The position numbers and the translations under genes are program-made. A stretch of 64,000 nucleotides of DNA from Phymorhynchus buccinoides (lineage: Eukaryota; Mollusca; Gastropoda; Neogastropoda; Raphitomidae), in contig CM065682.1 of the NCBI GenBank assembly GCA_017654935.2, positions 78,389,765 to 78,453,764 on the forward strand, given 5' to 3'. Below are positions 22,300 through 36,513 of this stretch, one piece after another. The number at the start of each line of letters is the position of its first letter. The first letter of the stretch is position 1. The notes below the pieces were generated by a model that saw nothing but the letters and a program-made list of their open reading frames with translations, made no database searches and was not told the DNA's origin.

Positions 22300-22601
22300 C
22301 TACGATTTTTTCTTGTCAAACATGGCTTTCAGCATTTCTTTCTTGGCGCCGTCAGATTTGTACAGCCTCATGATCAGAGACGGCCTTCCGGGGGAAGGGA
22401 GGGCATCCTCAACATCGCTGCCTGATGGCAGATCCACCGTCGTCGTCGTCTTAGCGTCATTGTCTAGGGAACTCAGCACCCGTCGGCGCGCACAAACTCG
22501 GGCTGATTGTCTGGGTTGAAGTCACATGACTTGACGTGCGAGGACAGGAGGTGGAGTTGGGTGATCTCCTCACAGCCTAGAGAGCGGTGAGGGCAGGCCA
22601 C
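22300..22601 (-). CDS. RING ligase exon 5 (zinc finger, frameshifted tail)
   Basis: Acceptor GCCCCCAG at 22602-22609. Encodes [19 protein letters not shown] and the finger completed by H117 and C121. The direct frame stops at 22475-22473. The alternative frame continues through [18 protein letters not shown] and [16 protein letters not shown] to the TAG at 22302-22300. The shift point is within about 22476-22500. Confidence 0.72.
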
Positions 22602-23922
22602 CTGGGGGCAGAGAAAGGAAGTATGTTGACACAGTGGAACCCCCCTCACAGCCTAGAGAGCGGTGAGGGCAGGCCACCTGGGGGCAGAGAAAGGAAGTAT
22701 GTTGATACAGTGGAACCCCCCTTACAGCCTAGAGAGCGGTGAGGGCAGGCCACCTGGGGGCAGAGAAGGAAGTATGTTGACACAGTGGAACCCCCCTTAC
22801 AGCCTAGAGAGCGGTGAGGGCAGGCCACCTTGGGGCAGAGAAGGAAGTATGTTGACACAGTGGAACCCCCCTCACAGCCTAGAGAGCGGTGAGGGCAGGC
22901 CACCTGGGGGCAGAGAAGGAAGTATGTTGATACAGTGGAACCCCCCTCACAGCCTAGAGAGCGGTGAGGGCAGGCCACCTGGGGGAGAGAAGGAAGTATG
23001 TTGATACAGTGGAACCTCCCTTACAAGACCCCCCCCCCCCCCTAAGACTCCCTTAATTGGGGTCTGCAACGAACACCTTTTGCGAGAGTGAATGCACTTG
23101 GTGGGTGGGGGAAGATGGTTCAGTACTGACCAAACATTGATAAATGTTTATACATTTTTTAACAATATTGACTTTACTAACAAAAGATTGTTTCAGCTCT
23201 CGAACTATTCGAAAACTAGAAACTGTGAATTAAAAATACTAATACAATACAGCAGAACTAACATTAGAAAACATTTTTTTGCTAATAGAGTTGCCAAGTA
23301 TTGGAATAACCTCTCTGCACAAATCAAGCTTGCACCAAACCTTAACCAGTTTAAAAACCTCCTGGACAAAGACCCTAAATTGACAGAATTGAGATACCAA
23401 CATAACTGATTGAGTCATCAAAAACTGTCACAGCTGTGCCCAATACTACAAAAACTAAATTGAAAGGGCACTTGAGAGGCCGCGAGGCCTAGTTGCCCTC
23501 ATTACCCTGACCTGACCTGACCTGATAACTCTCACCAATAACCCTATTTGATGCCACTAAATGGCTGCCTATCGCAAGAGTGAATGCCTTTGTCAGTACT
23601 GACCAGCAAGGGCATCACTCTCACTGTCAAGGGCGTTAATAACAATAGCTGCAGAGGCCTATAGGCATCGCCTAAAATCTTTATCCTTGTCTAATAAAGT
23701 TTTCCAGTGTCCCTCCCATTTAAAACCTTACTTCTCTGAGACATTACGTGTCTGTGTAAGTAATAAAATTACCTCCCTTATACAACTCCCTCCCACTTAA
23801 GACCTTATTAATTTTGGGATGATTTTTCAAGGTTTTAAAAAAGAGGTTCCACTGAATTGTGGTCTGTGTGTGTGTGCCAGCATGTGTGTGTGTGTCAGTG
23901 TATGTGTGTGCGTGTGCAAGTA

Positions 23923-23956
<34 letters not shown>

Positions 23957-26900
23957 TGTGTGTGTGTGTTTGCGTGTCTGTGTGTGTGCGCACTCTCCTC
24001 TGTGTATGTGTGTGTATGCGTATGCGTATACGCGCGCGTGTGTGTGTGTGTGTGTGTGTATGTGTGTGTGTGTGTTACACACACTGTGTATGTGTGTGTG
24101 TCATTGCACAATCATGTGCTAGTGAGTGTCTATAGTGCCCTCAACCATGTACACATTGCTGAGCAACAACATATGCATGACATATTCATCTAAGCAAAAG
24201 CCTGTTGAGTTACTTATAACACATATGTATACAGAAATAAAACATGCAATTCATTGTAGAAAAATGTAACTTCTAATCTCTTTGGTAATCAAGTTAAAGT
24301 CTAAATATCCAGATTAATAGACATTAAAACATGTCATTGTAACAATGTTAGATATATTTTGTTTTTTTTCTTTGTATTTTTTGTCATGTTCTGCTGCTAA
24401 ACCAGGTATGCATATTAAAGGACAAAAAACCCACCCCATTGAATGCCATTTGTTTTTATGCAAATCAAAGGACCCCCCCCCCCCCCATTAAATTTCATTT
24501 GTTTTTATGTAAATCAAAGGACAAAAAAACCCCACCCTTGATTGTTATTTGTTTTTATGTAAATCAAAGGACCCCCCAAAAAAACCCTTGTCATTTGTTT
24601 TTATGTAAATCAAAGGACCCCCCAAAAACCCCCTTGTCATTTGTTTTTATGTAAATCAAAGGACAAAAACCCCCCCATTGATTGTCATGTGTTTTTATGT
24701 AAATCAAAGGACAAAACCCCCCCATTGATTGTCATGTGTTTTTATGTAAATCAAAGGACAAAAAAACCCCACCCTTGATTGTTATTTGTTTTTATGTAAA
24801 TCAAAGGACCCCCCCAAAAAAACCTTGTCATTTGTTTTTATGTAAATCAAAGGACCCCCCAAAAACCCCTTGATTGTCATTTGTTTTTATGTAAATCAAA
24901 GGACCAAAAACCCCATTGATTGTCATGTGTGTTTATGTAAATCAAAGGACAAAAAACCCCCACTGATTGTCATGTGTGTTTATGTAAATCAAAGGACAAA
25001 AAACCCCAACCCCAATGTCATTTGTGTTTATGTAAATCAAAGGACCAAAAAACCCCATTTGTTTTCAATAGTTAACACCCACTCATGCACACACACACAC
25101 AGTGACACACACACACACGTACCCCCAAAAAAAACCAACAACCCCAGCCACACCCACTCATCACTGCCTCACCATTTGGTCTCCAATGATGTTTTCCAAA
25201 ATGAAGTCATGGTGCATCTGACTCATCTGGAGAGGTTTTCTGCGGTCAAACAACACACACAATTAATACTCAGGGCTCCCAGGGACCCCCATTTGGGGGT
25301 ATATAAAGCACTATAATTCTAAAGGACGCTCTAAAAGAATGTGCAGGGGGTTCCAGGGATGTACTAGAAAAAATATGTTTAGCATTCACAATGCCACTGG
25401 GACCCTCTATCCCGCCCCTAGGACCCTCTATACTGTAAGTGAAGGAGTCCCTGGGACCCCTTGTTTTGCGGGACGATTGGGAGCCCTGAATACTGTATAA
25501 TAGCTTAGAACTAGTAAAAAAGAAAATTCTTAGTTAAAATTGCAAGCATAATGAAATTATGTGCATGAAACCTGGTCAATTCTTTTGTTGTTGTTGTTTG
25601 CTGTCACATCTTCTGGGCTGTACAGTGGCGTTGCTCCCACATCGCTCATTCTGAGTCCCAACTCGCAGCCACACCTCCGCACGTTCAGGTCGCAGAATCC
25701 GAGACCAGCGGTCCAAGAGGAGTGAATCTATGTTAGGCCGTCAGGGGGCAACCAACCGAGGAGACACTGCACTGCTGCTGAGTCACTTCGGTGGAGTTCA
25801 GTAGAGCTTGTTCAGGACACCACCTACTAACCCCCCTACTGACGACACTATTCTCTTAGTCGCAGTTAATTCGCTTTGGGATGGGAAAATCGAACTGAAT
25901 GTTGAGTCCTTCGAATGCAGGTCTGACCTGTGCGCTTTACGCACATACAAATCCCACGGCAGTTAAAAGTCGGTAAGAGTAGGGAGACATCCTGCTGCCT
26001 GGTATGACCAAACGGAAAGTTAAGTTTCCCAATTCCGCTCTCCCCCCCACCCCCTTAAAAAACCAAAAAAGAACGGTGGCGCTGCGCTCGCGGCAATGCG
26101 CTCTCCAAGTAAGAGCAGCCAGACTTTGACTAGAATATAGCAGAAATACCAAACAAACACACACACACACACACACAAACTAAAAAAAAAACGTACCTAT
26201 CTTCAGGGCAAGTCTTGCTGGTTTTCAGCCAGAGAGTGATACACTGAAATTAGTGAAAAAGCAAAGAAACATGATTTAAAATCTGTCCAGTTATATTATT
26301 TATACATTTCTTCTTTCATTACATTTCTTAATCACACGACTTGGACTCAAATCAAAATTATACCAGGGCTCCCAGGGACCCTCATTTGGGGGTCTACGAA
26401 GTACTAAAATTCTAAAGGACCCTCTAAAAGAATGTGCAGGGGGTCCTAGGGATGCACTAGAAAAAATATTTTTAGCATTCGCAAAGCCACTGCGACCCTC
26501 TATCCCACCTCTAGGACCCTCTATACTGTAAGTGAAGGAGTCCCTGGGACCCCTTGTTTTGCTGGACGATTGGGAGCCCTGTAACATACTCATTTTGTTT
26601 ATTACTAAGGCAACTGGTTTCCAGCAACTGGAGTCAGTATGGTTACTGAATTTGAACACCACAACAGCCAAATGAATACATGTACACAGTGCTTGAAACT
26701 AATTTTCTAAACAACAAATTGCCTTGTGCCTCGGCTGGAGAATAATCTTTGTAAGACTTTCTCGAGAGAAAAAAAGGTAGGAGAATGGACCAGTAAGGCA
26801 GAAAGATAGTAGATGTCCAGTAAGCAAATGGAAAAAGCAGAGTCAAAGAGAGTGACAGTTTAGAGGAAGTTCCAAGCACAGAACTTCAATTTCTTATTAT

Positions 26901-29900
26901 TATTGGACAACATTTTCTTGCACCTAGGCCCTCGCAAAAAGCTCAAAATCACAGCTCCGACCACTGCTTCAAAGAAGCCACCAAAATGACCTTGAAACCT
27001 GGTGTAGAGAGCTGGAACTTGGCATACAAAGAGGAAAAGTGTTCTTCAAAGGAATGCAAAAGTGTGAAGTCTGTGAACTCATTTGTTCCTGTTTTATTGT
27101 TGACCCGTTGACAAACTTTAATGAACAACCCATGTAACAAAGACAAATTCAGGATTCCTGCTTTTCATGACATGCATTTGCTTTCAATCATGCAATGGGC
27201 ATGGAATTGTGAGAATGGTCCCAAAACCACAGTTGGTTTTTCAAAAGTTAAAAATAAGATACAAGAATTTTATTAATATTACAGTGGAACCTCCCTTATC
27301 AGACCTTCAAAAATCATCCAAAATGAGGTCTTATAAGGGACGGGTCTTATAAGGGAGGTAATTTTAATACTTACAAAGAAGGGCAATGTTTTGGAGAAGT
27401 AGGTCTTATGTGGGAGGGAGTCTATTAATGGGAGGTTGTATAAGGAAGGTTCTGCTGTATTGTCATTCCCGAGTCTCCAGTCCATTTCTCCTCCCTCCCC
27501 CATCACAACCTGCTTCCCTAACCCTAACCCTGGCTTTTTCCATGGGTGGAAAGTAAAACGTTCTCTCAATCCCGAAATGACGCGTTTCAATTTTCTCTGA
27601 ATCTTCCCAATCCTGAACTGGTGACTGCATTTATAAATATTTTCCAACCCGTGTGTGTGTCTGTGTGTGCGTGTGTGACTGTGAGTGTGAGCGTGCATAC
27701 GTGCTCATATACCGCCTACAGCTTGGGTGGAGACAGTGTTAGAATTGCATATCTATTGTTTTAATTAATCTGCCATCAATGTTGATACAAATGCTTGATT
27801 TTACAAGACCGTGGTTCCGGATGACAAGATGACCCAGGGACCCCCATTTGGGGGTCTATGAAGTACTAAACTTCTAAAGGACCCTCTAAAAGAATGTGCA
27901 GGGGGTCCCAGGGATGCACTAGAAAAATTCTTTCTAGCATTCGCAACGCCACTGGGACCCTCTATCCCGTCTCTAGGACCCTGTATACTGTACGTGAAGG
28001 AGTCCCTGGGACCCCTTGTTTTGTGGGACGATTGGGAGCCCTGTGGCCAATCCTGAACTCTTTCCATCAGTTTTGTTTCAATCCTGATTTGAGGAGCATG
28101 CCTGAATTACTTTCACCCAAAGTAAACAGGCATAATAACAGTCTGAAGTCCAATCCTCTGAAATGAGTGAAAACCAGGGTAAAAGGGCCTTCAAGTTCAA
28201 GCCTGAAGGGGGTGGGGGGGGACAGCACTGAAATGTGTAGAGTGGCACAGTGGTAGCGCGTTCGCTTCGTGTCAAGTAAACCCGAGTTCGAACCTGGGAA
28301 CAGGGGATTTTTCCTCTCACTTTGCACCAGGCCTTACGGTCTGAGCGTGGAGTCTTTCGGATGAGACGATAAACCGAGATCCTGTGTGCCCATGCACTAA
28401 GCATACGTTAAACCCAGTGGCAATGAAAAAGTTGTCATTTGGTCAAAATGTACCCCCCCTCCCCTCATCAGTCACACAAAAATCGAATGCAATTTTTTTT
28501 ATTTTTTTTTAAATTGGGAGGCGCGCCTCTGGTTGCGATGCGCTCTCCAGGTCGAAGCAACCCGAATTTCACAGAGACGCCTCTGTGACTATAATGTACC
28601 TAATACCTAATCAAATGAGTTCCCATAACCAAAAAGGCTTAATATAGTGAGAAATCACTCTACTATGCTATTCAACAGAAAATAAGATAACACTGAATAA
28701 AAAGGCAAAACCTCTGACAAGAGAAGCCAATCCTCTTGTCAGAAATTCTTCATCCTCCGAAATTAGCAGATCCTCTGACAATTCTGATGCCTGGGTAAAG
28801 TGTCTTTCCCCTGGCCTCCTCCCTTGCTGCTGACCTTCCTGCAGAAGCTGTGTCCACAGGGGGCTCTCTGGGGCAGGGAGAACACCTCCTGACAGATGGA
28901 GCAGTACAGGTGCTGGCTCACCGACTCCGGGTTTAGAAAATACCGGGGGCTGAACAACATACAAATACAATTATTTGGTTGGCATCATTTTGTTTCACAC
29001 GTTTGATTAAATTAAATTTGATGGCTTGGAGTCAAAACGGACTATCTTTAGATAGACCATTGACGTATTATTGGATTTATTACAAAAACTAATAGCTTGT
29101 ATCAAACAATAACTGCAGAAATATAAAAAGGGGGTTTTGCTTTTCATATTTCAGCAGACTTTTTTTTATACAAATGATTAGTTTTTGTAATAAGTTCAAT
29201 AATATGTCAATGGACTATCTAAAGATAGTCCGTTTTTGACTCCAAGCCATCGTAATGTTCTTTCAGTTATGTTGTATCTCTGTCATGTTGTTGCACCTAA
29301 CCTGAATTTCTCTTTTGGAGATACAGTGGAACCTCCCTTATAAGACCTTCAAAAAGCATCCCAAATGAGGTCTTATAAGGAAGGGGTCTTATGAGGGAGG
29401 TAATTTTAATACTTACAAAGAAGGACAATGTCTCAAAGAAGGTCTTATATGGGAGGGAGTCTTATAATGGGAGGTCTTTAAGGGAGGTTCCAGTGTATTA
29501 AAGTATACTTGAACTTGAACAAAGCCACACAGAGGCATCAAATGATCAATGCATTGACACAGTGTATGCATAGTATAGTATAAGTACTTTATAGTCACAG
29601 AGAAGTCTGTGAAATTCGGGTTGCTCCCACCTGGAGAGCGCGTCACTGCCAGAGCCGCGCCACCCAATTGTTGTACACACACAAATACACACACACATGT
29701 GCACAGGCGCATGAATGTATGTGCCTGTATGCGCATGCATACACATACACACACATGTATATGCACACACACACAAAACATGCATGCTTGTGCACACACA
29801 GTCACACACACATGTGCACAAACACATACACAAACATGCGTGCTTACATACGGCTAAATGTAGAAGACCAACTCTGTTGACCAACTTTTACTTGTTATAA

Positions 29901-31162
29901 AGTTAGGCTGCCGATCTTTGAGTCAGTTATTAGTGTTTCTGTTTTTGTTTTTAATAACACTAGCGCAACGCCTAGTACTGGCAATGCACCGTACTGGTAA
30001 CGCCTAGTAACGGTAACGCCAAGTACTGGTAACGCTGAGTACAGCAAATTTGAAGCGATTCGGTTAAGAAACGGCGGAGTTATAAGGCCCCATTTCCCGT
30101 TGGCGCTGCTCTGAGAGTGACGCGCTCTCCTGATTCTCTTCCAATTTTCTGCCAGGCTTTGCCCGGGCCATAGCAAGCCTGACAGCAAATTTGAGGCGAT
30201 TCGGTTAAGAAACGGCGGAGTTATTCGTGAAAAGGTGAAGCGGCGCATAGCACGCGTATTTCTGAACCGATTCGCTTCCGGTTTGGCATATCGATAGTCA
30301 CCGTCCCCGGTCATCTATCTGCCAAATTCGAGGGCAATCGAGGGCACTCATCCGTCAGTAGACCTGTTTACCGGTCTACCTAAAATACGAAAACTACGAA
30401 AACTAGCGAAAACGGGCGAAAACATAAGAGATTGAATCTGATTCAAAGGGATTACGCTGATCTTGGGTCATTACGTCAATTTTAACACCATGGGCAGCAT
30501 CTAAGGAACCTTTCTGCCAAGTTTCATTAAGATTTAATAGTATGGTACAATTGTGAGAAGTGGAAAAAAGTTCAGTCGGCGGAAGTGATGACTAGCGGAA
30601 GCGGGTTTATAAATAAAATGCAGATAGGAAATTACATCTAAATATGGATCAACAGTTGATTAAAGATCAAATCTATGCAAACTTTGGTAGGGTTTAGACA
30701 AATTTAACATTTTTTGTTCTTGTTTACGATCAAAAATGCACTTTCGCTTCTGTTTTCGCCCGTTTTCGTATTTTAGGCACACCCCTGTTTACCCCCTTCA
30801 CAAATCTTGAGTAGTCTGGATAGCTGAAATGAGTAGTTTTGGTGTGAAACATTTGAGTAGTAGTAGTACTCTTCATTAAACCATCAAACAATGTTCACTG
30901 AAAATGAGTAATTAGACTAGAGCATTATTTTCAATTTTGAAGAGTAGTAGAGGTCCAAATTGAGTAGAATACTACTCGAAAGGAGTAGAGTAAACAGGTC
31001 TGCGTCAGGGTGCCCCTTTAGTTTAAAACTAAAAAGCATTTAATTTTAATGATTTTGCATTAAAAAAAAATGACTGCCTCGTTAGTTAGATCAATACTAC
31101 ACTTACCTATCATCTTCCATGCATTGTTTATCGCTCAAACGTTTCCTTTTTGCAGATGCCAT
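22300..31162 (-). CDS. NRDP1/RNF41-like RING plus zinc-finger E3 ligase, 5 exons, frameshifted last exon
   Basis: Coding exons are 31107-31162, 28835-28949, 26197-26243, 25173-25239 and 22300-22601, all with AG/GT borders and matching phases. Product: a basic start (KRKR at 5-8), then a RING with C35, C38, C50, H52, C55, C58, C69 and D72 (C-x2-C-x11-C-x-H-x2-C-x2-C-x10-C-x2-D). A TRAF/SIAH-like finger follows at C98-x6-C105-x11-H117-x3-C121. The final Asp in CPEDR is also seen in NRDP1/RNF41 (CPVDR), where Asp is the last zinc ligand. Known: such proteins are E2-dependent ubiquitin ligases. In the last exon the frame meets TGA at 22475-22473 after 137 aa, but the +2 frame stays open to TAG at 22302-22300 with gene-like composition. 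A 1-base loss (real or assembly) is therefore likely, and the intended protein would be about 195 aa. It shares its promoter with UTP6. Confidence 0.8.
22576..23010. repeat. six tandem copies (75-76 bp) of the exon 5 acceptor region
   Basis: Copies begin at 22576, 22652, 22728, 22803, 22878 and 22953. On the minus strand each unit holds a MITE end (GGTTCCACTGT), a pyrimidine-rich acceptor (CTCTGCCCCCAG) and the first coding bases of exon 5 ([10 protein letters not shown]). Only the lowest-coordinate copy continues into the rest of the exon. Confidence 0.9.
23011..23060. mobile_element. fragment of pogo/Tigger-like MITE
   Basis: CAGTGGAACCTCCCTTACAAGACC followed by poly-C. It is the source of the MITE end carried in each 75-bp unit of the neighbouring array. 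Confidence 0.55.
23128..23526 (+). mobile_element. LINE 3' end, plus strand, inserted in a MITE
   Basis: The frame 23128-23409 contains [18 protein letters not shown] and [10 protein letters not shown], typical of the C-terminus of non-LTR retrotransposon reverse transcriptases, then a stop. The 3' end is a (TGACC)n tail. The sequence on either side is one copy of the 16757-type MITE split in two. Confidence 0.72.
23705..23854. mobile_element. pogo/Tigger-like MITE, reverse orientation
   Basis: CAGTGTCCCTCCCATTTAAA to GAGGTTCCACTG with internal family motifs. Confidence 0.6.
23863..24085. repeat. (TG)n/(GA)n tract
   Basis: Interrupted TG repeats with a short GA block at 23938-23956. Confidence 0.85.
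24417..25063. repeat. 46-52 bp minisatellite, about 13 units, intron 4
   Basis: Unit marked by TTTTTATGTAAATCAAAGGA, with a variable A/C homopolymer section. It ends about 110 bp below exon 4. Confidence 0.9.
25173..25239 (-). CDS. RING ligase exon 4 (linker)
   Basis: 67 bp, acceptor CCGCAG, donor ATG|GTGAGG. Encodes [20 protein letters not shown] and QM, the helix-like linker between RING and zinc finger. Confidence 0.82.
25271..25488 (+). mobile_element. 'CAGGGCTCCCA' MITE copy 3
   Basis: 218 bp, complete at both ends. AATACT occurs immediately outside each end (25265-25270 and 25489-25494). Confidence 0.75.
25927..26140 (+). mobile_element. SINE-like element, relative of 11780-12030
   Basis: TGTGCGCTTTACGCAC start, CCCACGGCAGTTAAAAGTCG, and a degenerate shared tail. 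It lies about 60 bp past the exon 3 donor. Confidence 0.55.
26197..26243 (-). CDS. RING ligase exon 3 (47-bp exon, second half of RING)
   Basis: Acceptor TAATTTCAG, donor ATAG|GTACGT. Encodes [15 protein letters not shown] plus two bases of the following Arg. It supplies C58, C69 and D72 and fits the phases of both neighbours, which supports this small exon. Confidence 0.85.
26364..26581 (+). mobile_element. 'CAGGGCTCCCA' MITE copy 4
   Basis: 218 bp, complete at both ends. The flanking 8-mers AATTATAC and TAACATAC match at five positions, a possible decayed target duplication. Confidence 0.72.
26582..27280. other. RING-gene intron sequence, no gene seen
   Basis: 26740-26890 is a dispersed repeat shared with 840-990. 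26890-27280 looks mostly unique, without splice-bordered coding sequence that I could support. Confidence 0.4.
27282..27457. mobile_element. pogo/Tigger-like palindromic MITE
   Basis: CAGTGGAACCTCCCTTATC to GGTTCTGCTG with TA on both sides. Intact internal family motifs. Confidence 0.7.
27829..28043 (+). mobile_element. 'CAGGGCTCCCA' MITE copy 5, left end lost
   Basis: Begins within the family at CCCAGGGACCCCCATTT and has a complete right end TGGGAGCCCTG. Confidence 0.7.
28232..28610 (+). mobile_element. tRNA-derived SINE, near full length
   Basis: The head has an A-box-like TGGCACAGTGGTAGCGCG and a B-box-like GAGTTCGAACC about 40 bp apart. The body is shared with 1409-1725 and 5500-5700. 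The tail GAATTTCACAGAGACGCCTC is shared with a second SINE family. It is not a tRNA gene, because the acceptor stem cannot be formed. Confidence 0.8.
28835..28949 (-). CDS. RING ligase exon 2 (first half of RING)
   Basis: 115 bp, acceptor GTTCAG, donor AAG|GTCAGC. Encodes residues 19-57, with YCSICQEVF and [10 protein letters not shown], six of the eight RING positions being shared with exon 3. Confidence 0.88.
29020..29251. mobile_element. 232-bp MITE with GATGGCTTGGAGTCAAAA ends
   Basis: The inverted ends span about 36 bp (GATGGCTTGGAGTC, then GGACTATCTTTAGATAG and its complement). A second inner inverted pair surrounds AAAACTAA. Confidence 0.75.
29324..29495. mobile_element. pogo/Tigger-like palindromic MITE, complete
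   Basis: 172 bp, CAGTGGAACCTCCC to GGAGGTTCCAGTG with TA at both sides. Confidence 0.75.
29580..29670 (-). mobile_element. SINE tail fragment, minus orientation
   Basis: GTCACAGAGAAGTCTGTGAAATTC tail motif followed by (CA)n (29672-29840). Confidence 0.55.
29895..30340. repeat. unclassified repeat with internal duplication
   Basis: The motif GAAGCGATTCGGTTAAGAAACG occurs twice (about 30050 and 30190, the second with GAGGC). Short CTAGTACTGGTAACG-type units repeat at 29970-30045. No coding case could be made. Confidence 0.4.
30354..31002. mobile_element. 'YAGACCTG' TIR element with 6-bp target duplication, carrying a nested MITE
   Basis: Ends TAGACCTGTTTAC / GTAAACAGGTCTG, with CGTCAG directly on both sides. 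It splits a foldback-element arm (CATCCGTCAG | CGTCAGGGTGCCC). The end sequence and 6-bp duplication match those of the transposon in the satellite array. Confidence 0.65.
30379..30777. mobile_element. nested MITE with CCTAAAATACGAAAAC ends
   Basis: Inverted ends CCTAAAATACGAAAAC plus CGGGCGAAAAC and the complement GTTTTCGCCCGTTTTCG. It lies inside the 30354-31002 element. Confidence 0.7.
31107..31162 (-). CDS. RING ligase exon 1 (start codon)
   Basis: ATG at 31162-31160. Encodes [18 protein letters not shown] plus two bases, donor ATAG|GTAAGT. The leftover AG plus C from exon 2 gives Ser19. Confidence 0.78.
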
Positions 31163-31889
31163 TTCTTCCTGGTCCGTAAAAATCTGAAGATTGGTTCTAA
31201 AGACAGTACTTACTAGAAAATAAATAAAGCGCCTGCTCTTCTGTTATTAGTTGAGAGTTATTTCCCGTTGACTATTTACGACAACCGTGTAAAAACAGAA
31301 CAACGAGATTTTTTTTAAAATTCTTAGCTTAGAAAAATACATAACTTATGCTAGGCGATTAACAGTTATTTAAATTTAGATTTTGCATGTTTATGTTTTC
31401 TGTTAAGGCCCCTGTTATGATAAATAAGTACCTGTCATTAAATATCTACCTCTCGCATGAGAACTGTACCCATCTAACCCTAACCCTATCCCTAACCCTA
31501 ACCCTAACCCTATCCCTAACCACGGAAAGAACAAAAAAAATAGAGCAGGAGGGTGTAAATCTACATATTTGCCGATAAATCGATGTACAAGTCCATAAAT
31601 CCATAATCCGTAAAATTCACAATGGCTGACAAACAAACGATTCTGATTGGCTACGCTAGGACTACTTCTAATGCGCATGCGCAGAGGTAAATATTTAATA
31701 GGACTACTTATTCATTATGACACCCCTTCTCTTTCTGCAGCGTTTGGAATCGGTTTGTTTGGGAACGTTACACTAGGAAGTGAATGTGTAAGAGTGACTT
31801 CCCGTTGATGAGGTGCCAACATCGTGGAAGCCAAATTTTCAGTGTAAAATTTCCCCGCACACGTGCAGTCATTATCGTGCTATTTGACA
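31163..31889. promoter_or_regulatory. putative bidirectional promoter, RING ligase / UTP6
   Basis: The start codons of the two divergent genes are 727 bp apart. It contains a perfect NRF-1 palindrome TGCGCATGCGCA (31672-31683), an inverted CCAAT box (ATTGG, 31646-31650), ETS-like AGGAAGTG (31775-31782) and ACTTCC (31797-31802), and no clear TATA box near either start. Such motif sets are usual for divergent housekeeping promoters. A telomere-like tract (31474-31520) sits in the half nearer the RING gene. Confidence 0.55.
31474..31520. repeat. interstitial telomere-like repeat (CCCTAA)n
   Basis: About eight CCCTAA units with CCCTAT variants inside the divergent promoter. Confidence 0.85.
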
Positions 31890-36199
<4,310 letters not shown>

Positions 36200-36430
36200 G
36201 TAAGTTGAAATCAATGAGTCGTTAAAAAATAGGGAAAAATGCTAAAACTTTTAAAGATTATTTATTCATTTTACTGTCCCCCTACTGCTTGTGAAATTTT
36301 ATCATGGTTTTACTGAAGTTGTATGTTTTCAAACAGTCCATTAAACTAGATATTTGGAAGTATTCATTCTTTGGCATTGTTTTGGGTGAATAATTTGAAC
36401 GATTTCCACACAAAAACTTGATTTTTTTTG

Positions 36431-36513
36431 TTAACCCCTTCGCTGCCACCTACTACTTGCGCATACACCGCCGGTTTGTCAGCCCTTTTTTGACGCGGTA
36501 ATATCGCTACTTG
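36431..36513. mobile_element. left end of piggyBac-like MITE at the satellite border
   Basis: TTAA at 36431-36434, then CCCCTTCGCTGCCACC and a GC-rich stretch ending TTGGCGGC. The 43-bp satellite begins directly after (36514). The opposite end of this element is not seen before the gap. Confidence 0.55.

Noticed and set aside
26949..27146. Possible extra minus-strand exon in the RING gene intron
   Set aside because: The frame is open for 65 codons, but no convincing acceptor and donor in the needed phase were found, and exons 2 and 3 already join perfectly within the RING.
28238..28310. tRNA gene
   Set aside because: A- and B-box-like sequences are present, but no acceptor stem forms and the sequence continues into a repeated body and tail. 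It is a SINE head.
31474..31520. Chromosome end
   Set aside because: Telomere-like repeats are short, interstitial and flanked by genes.
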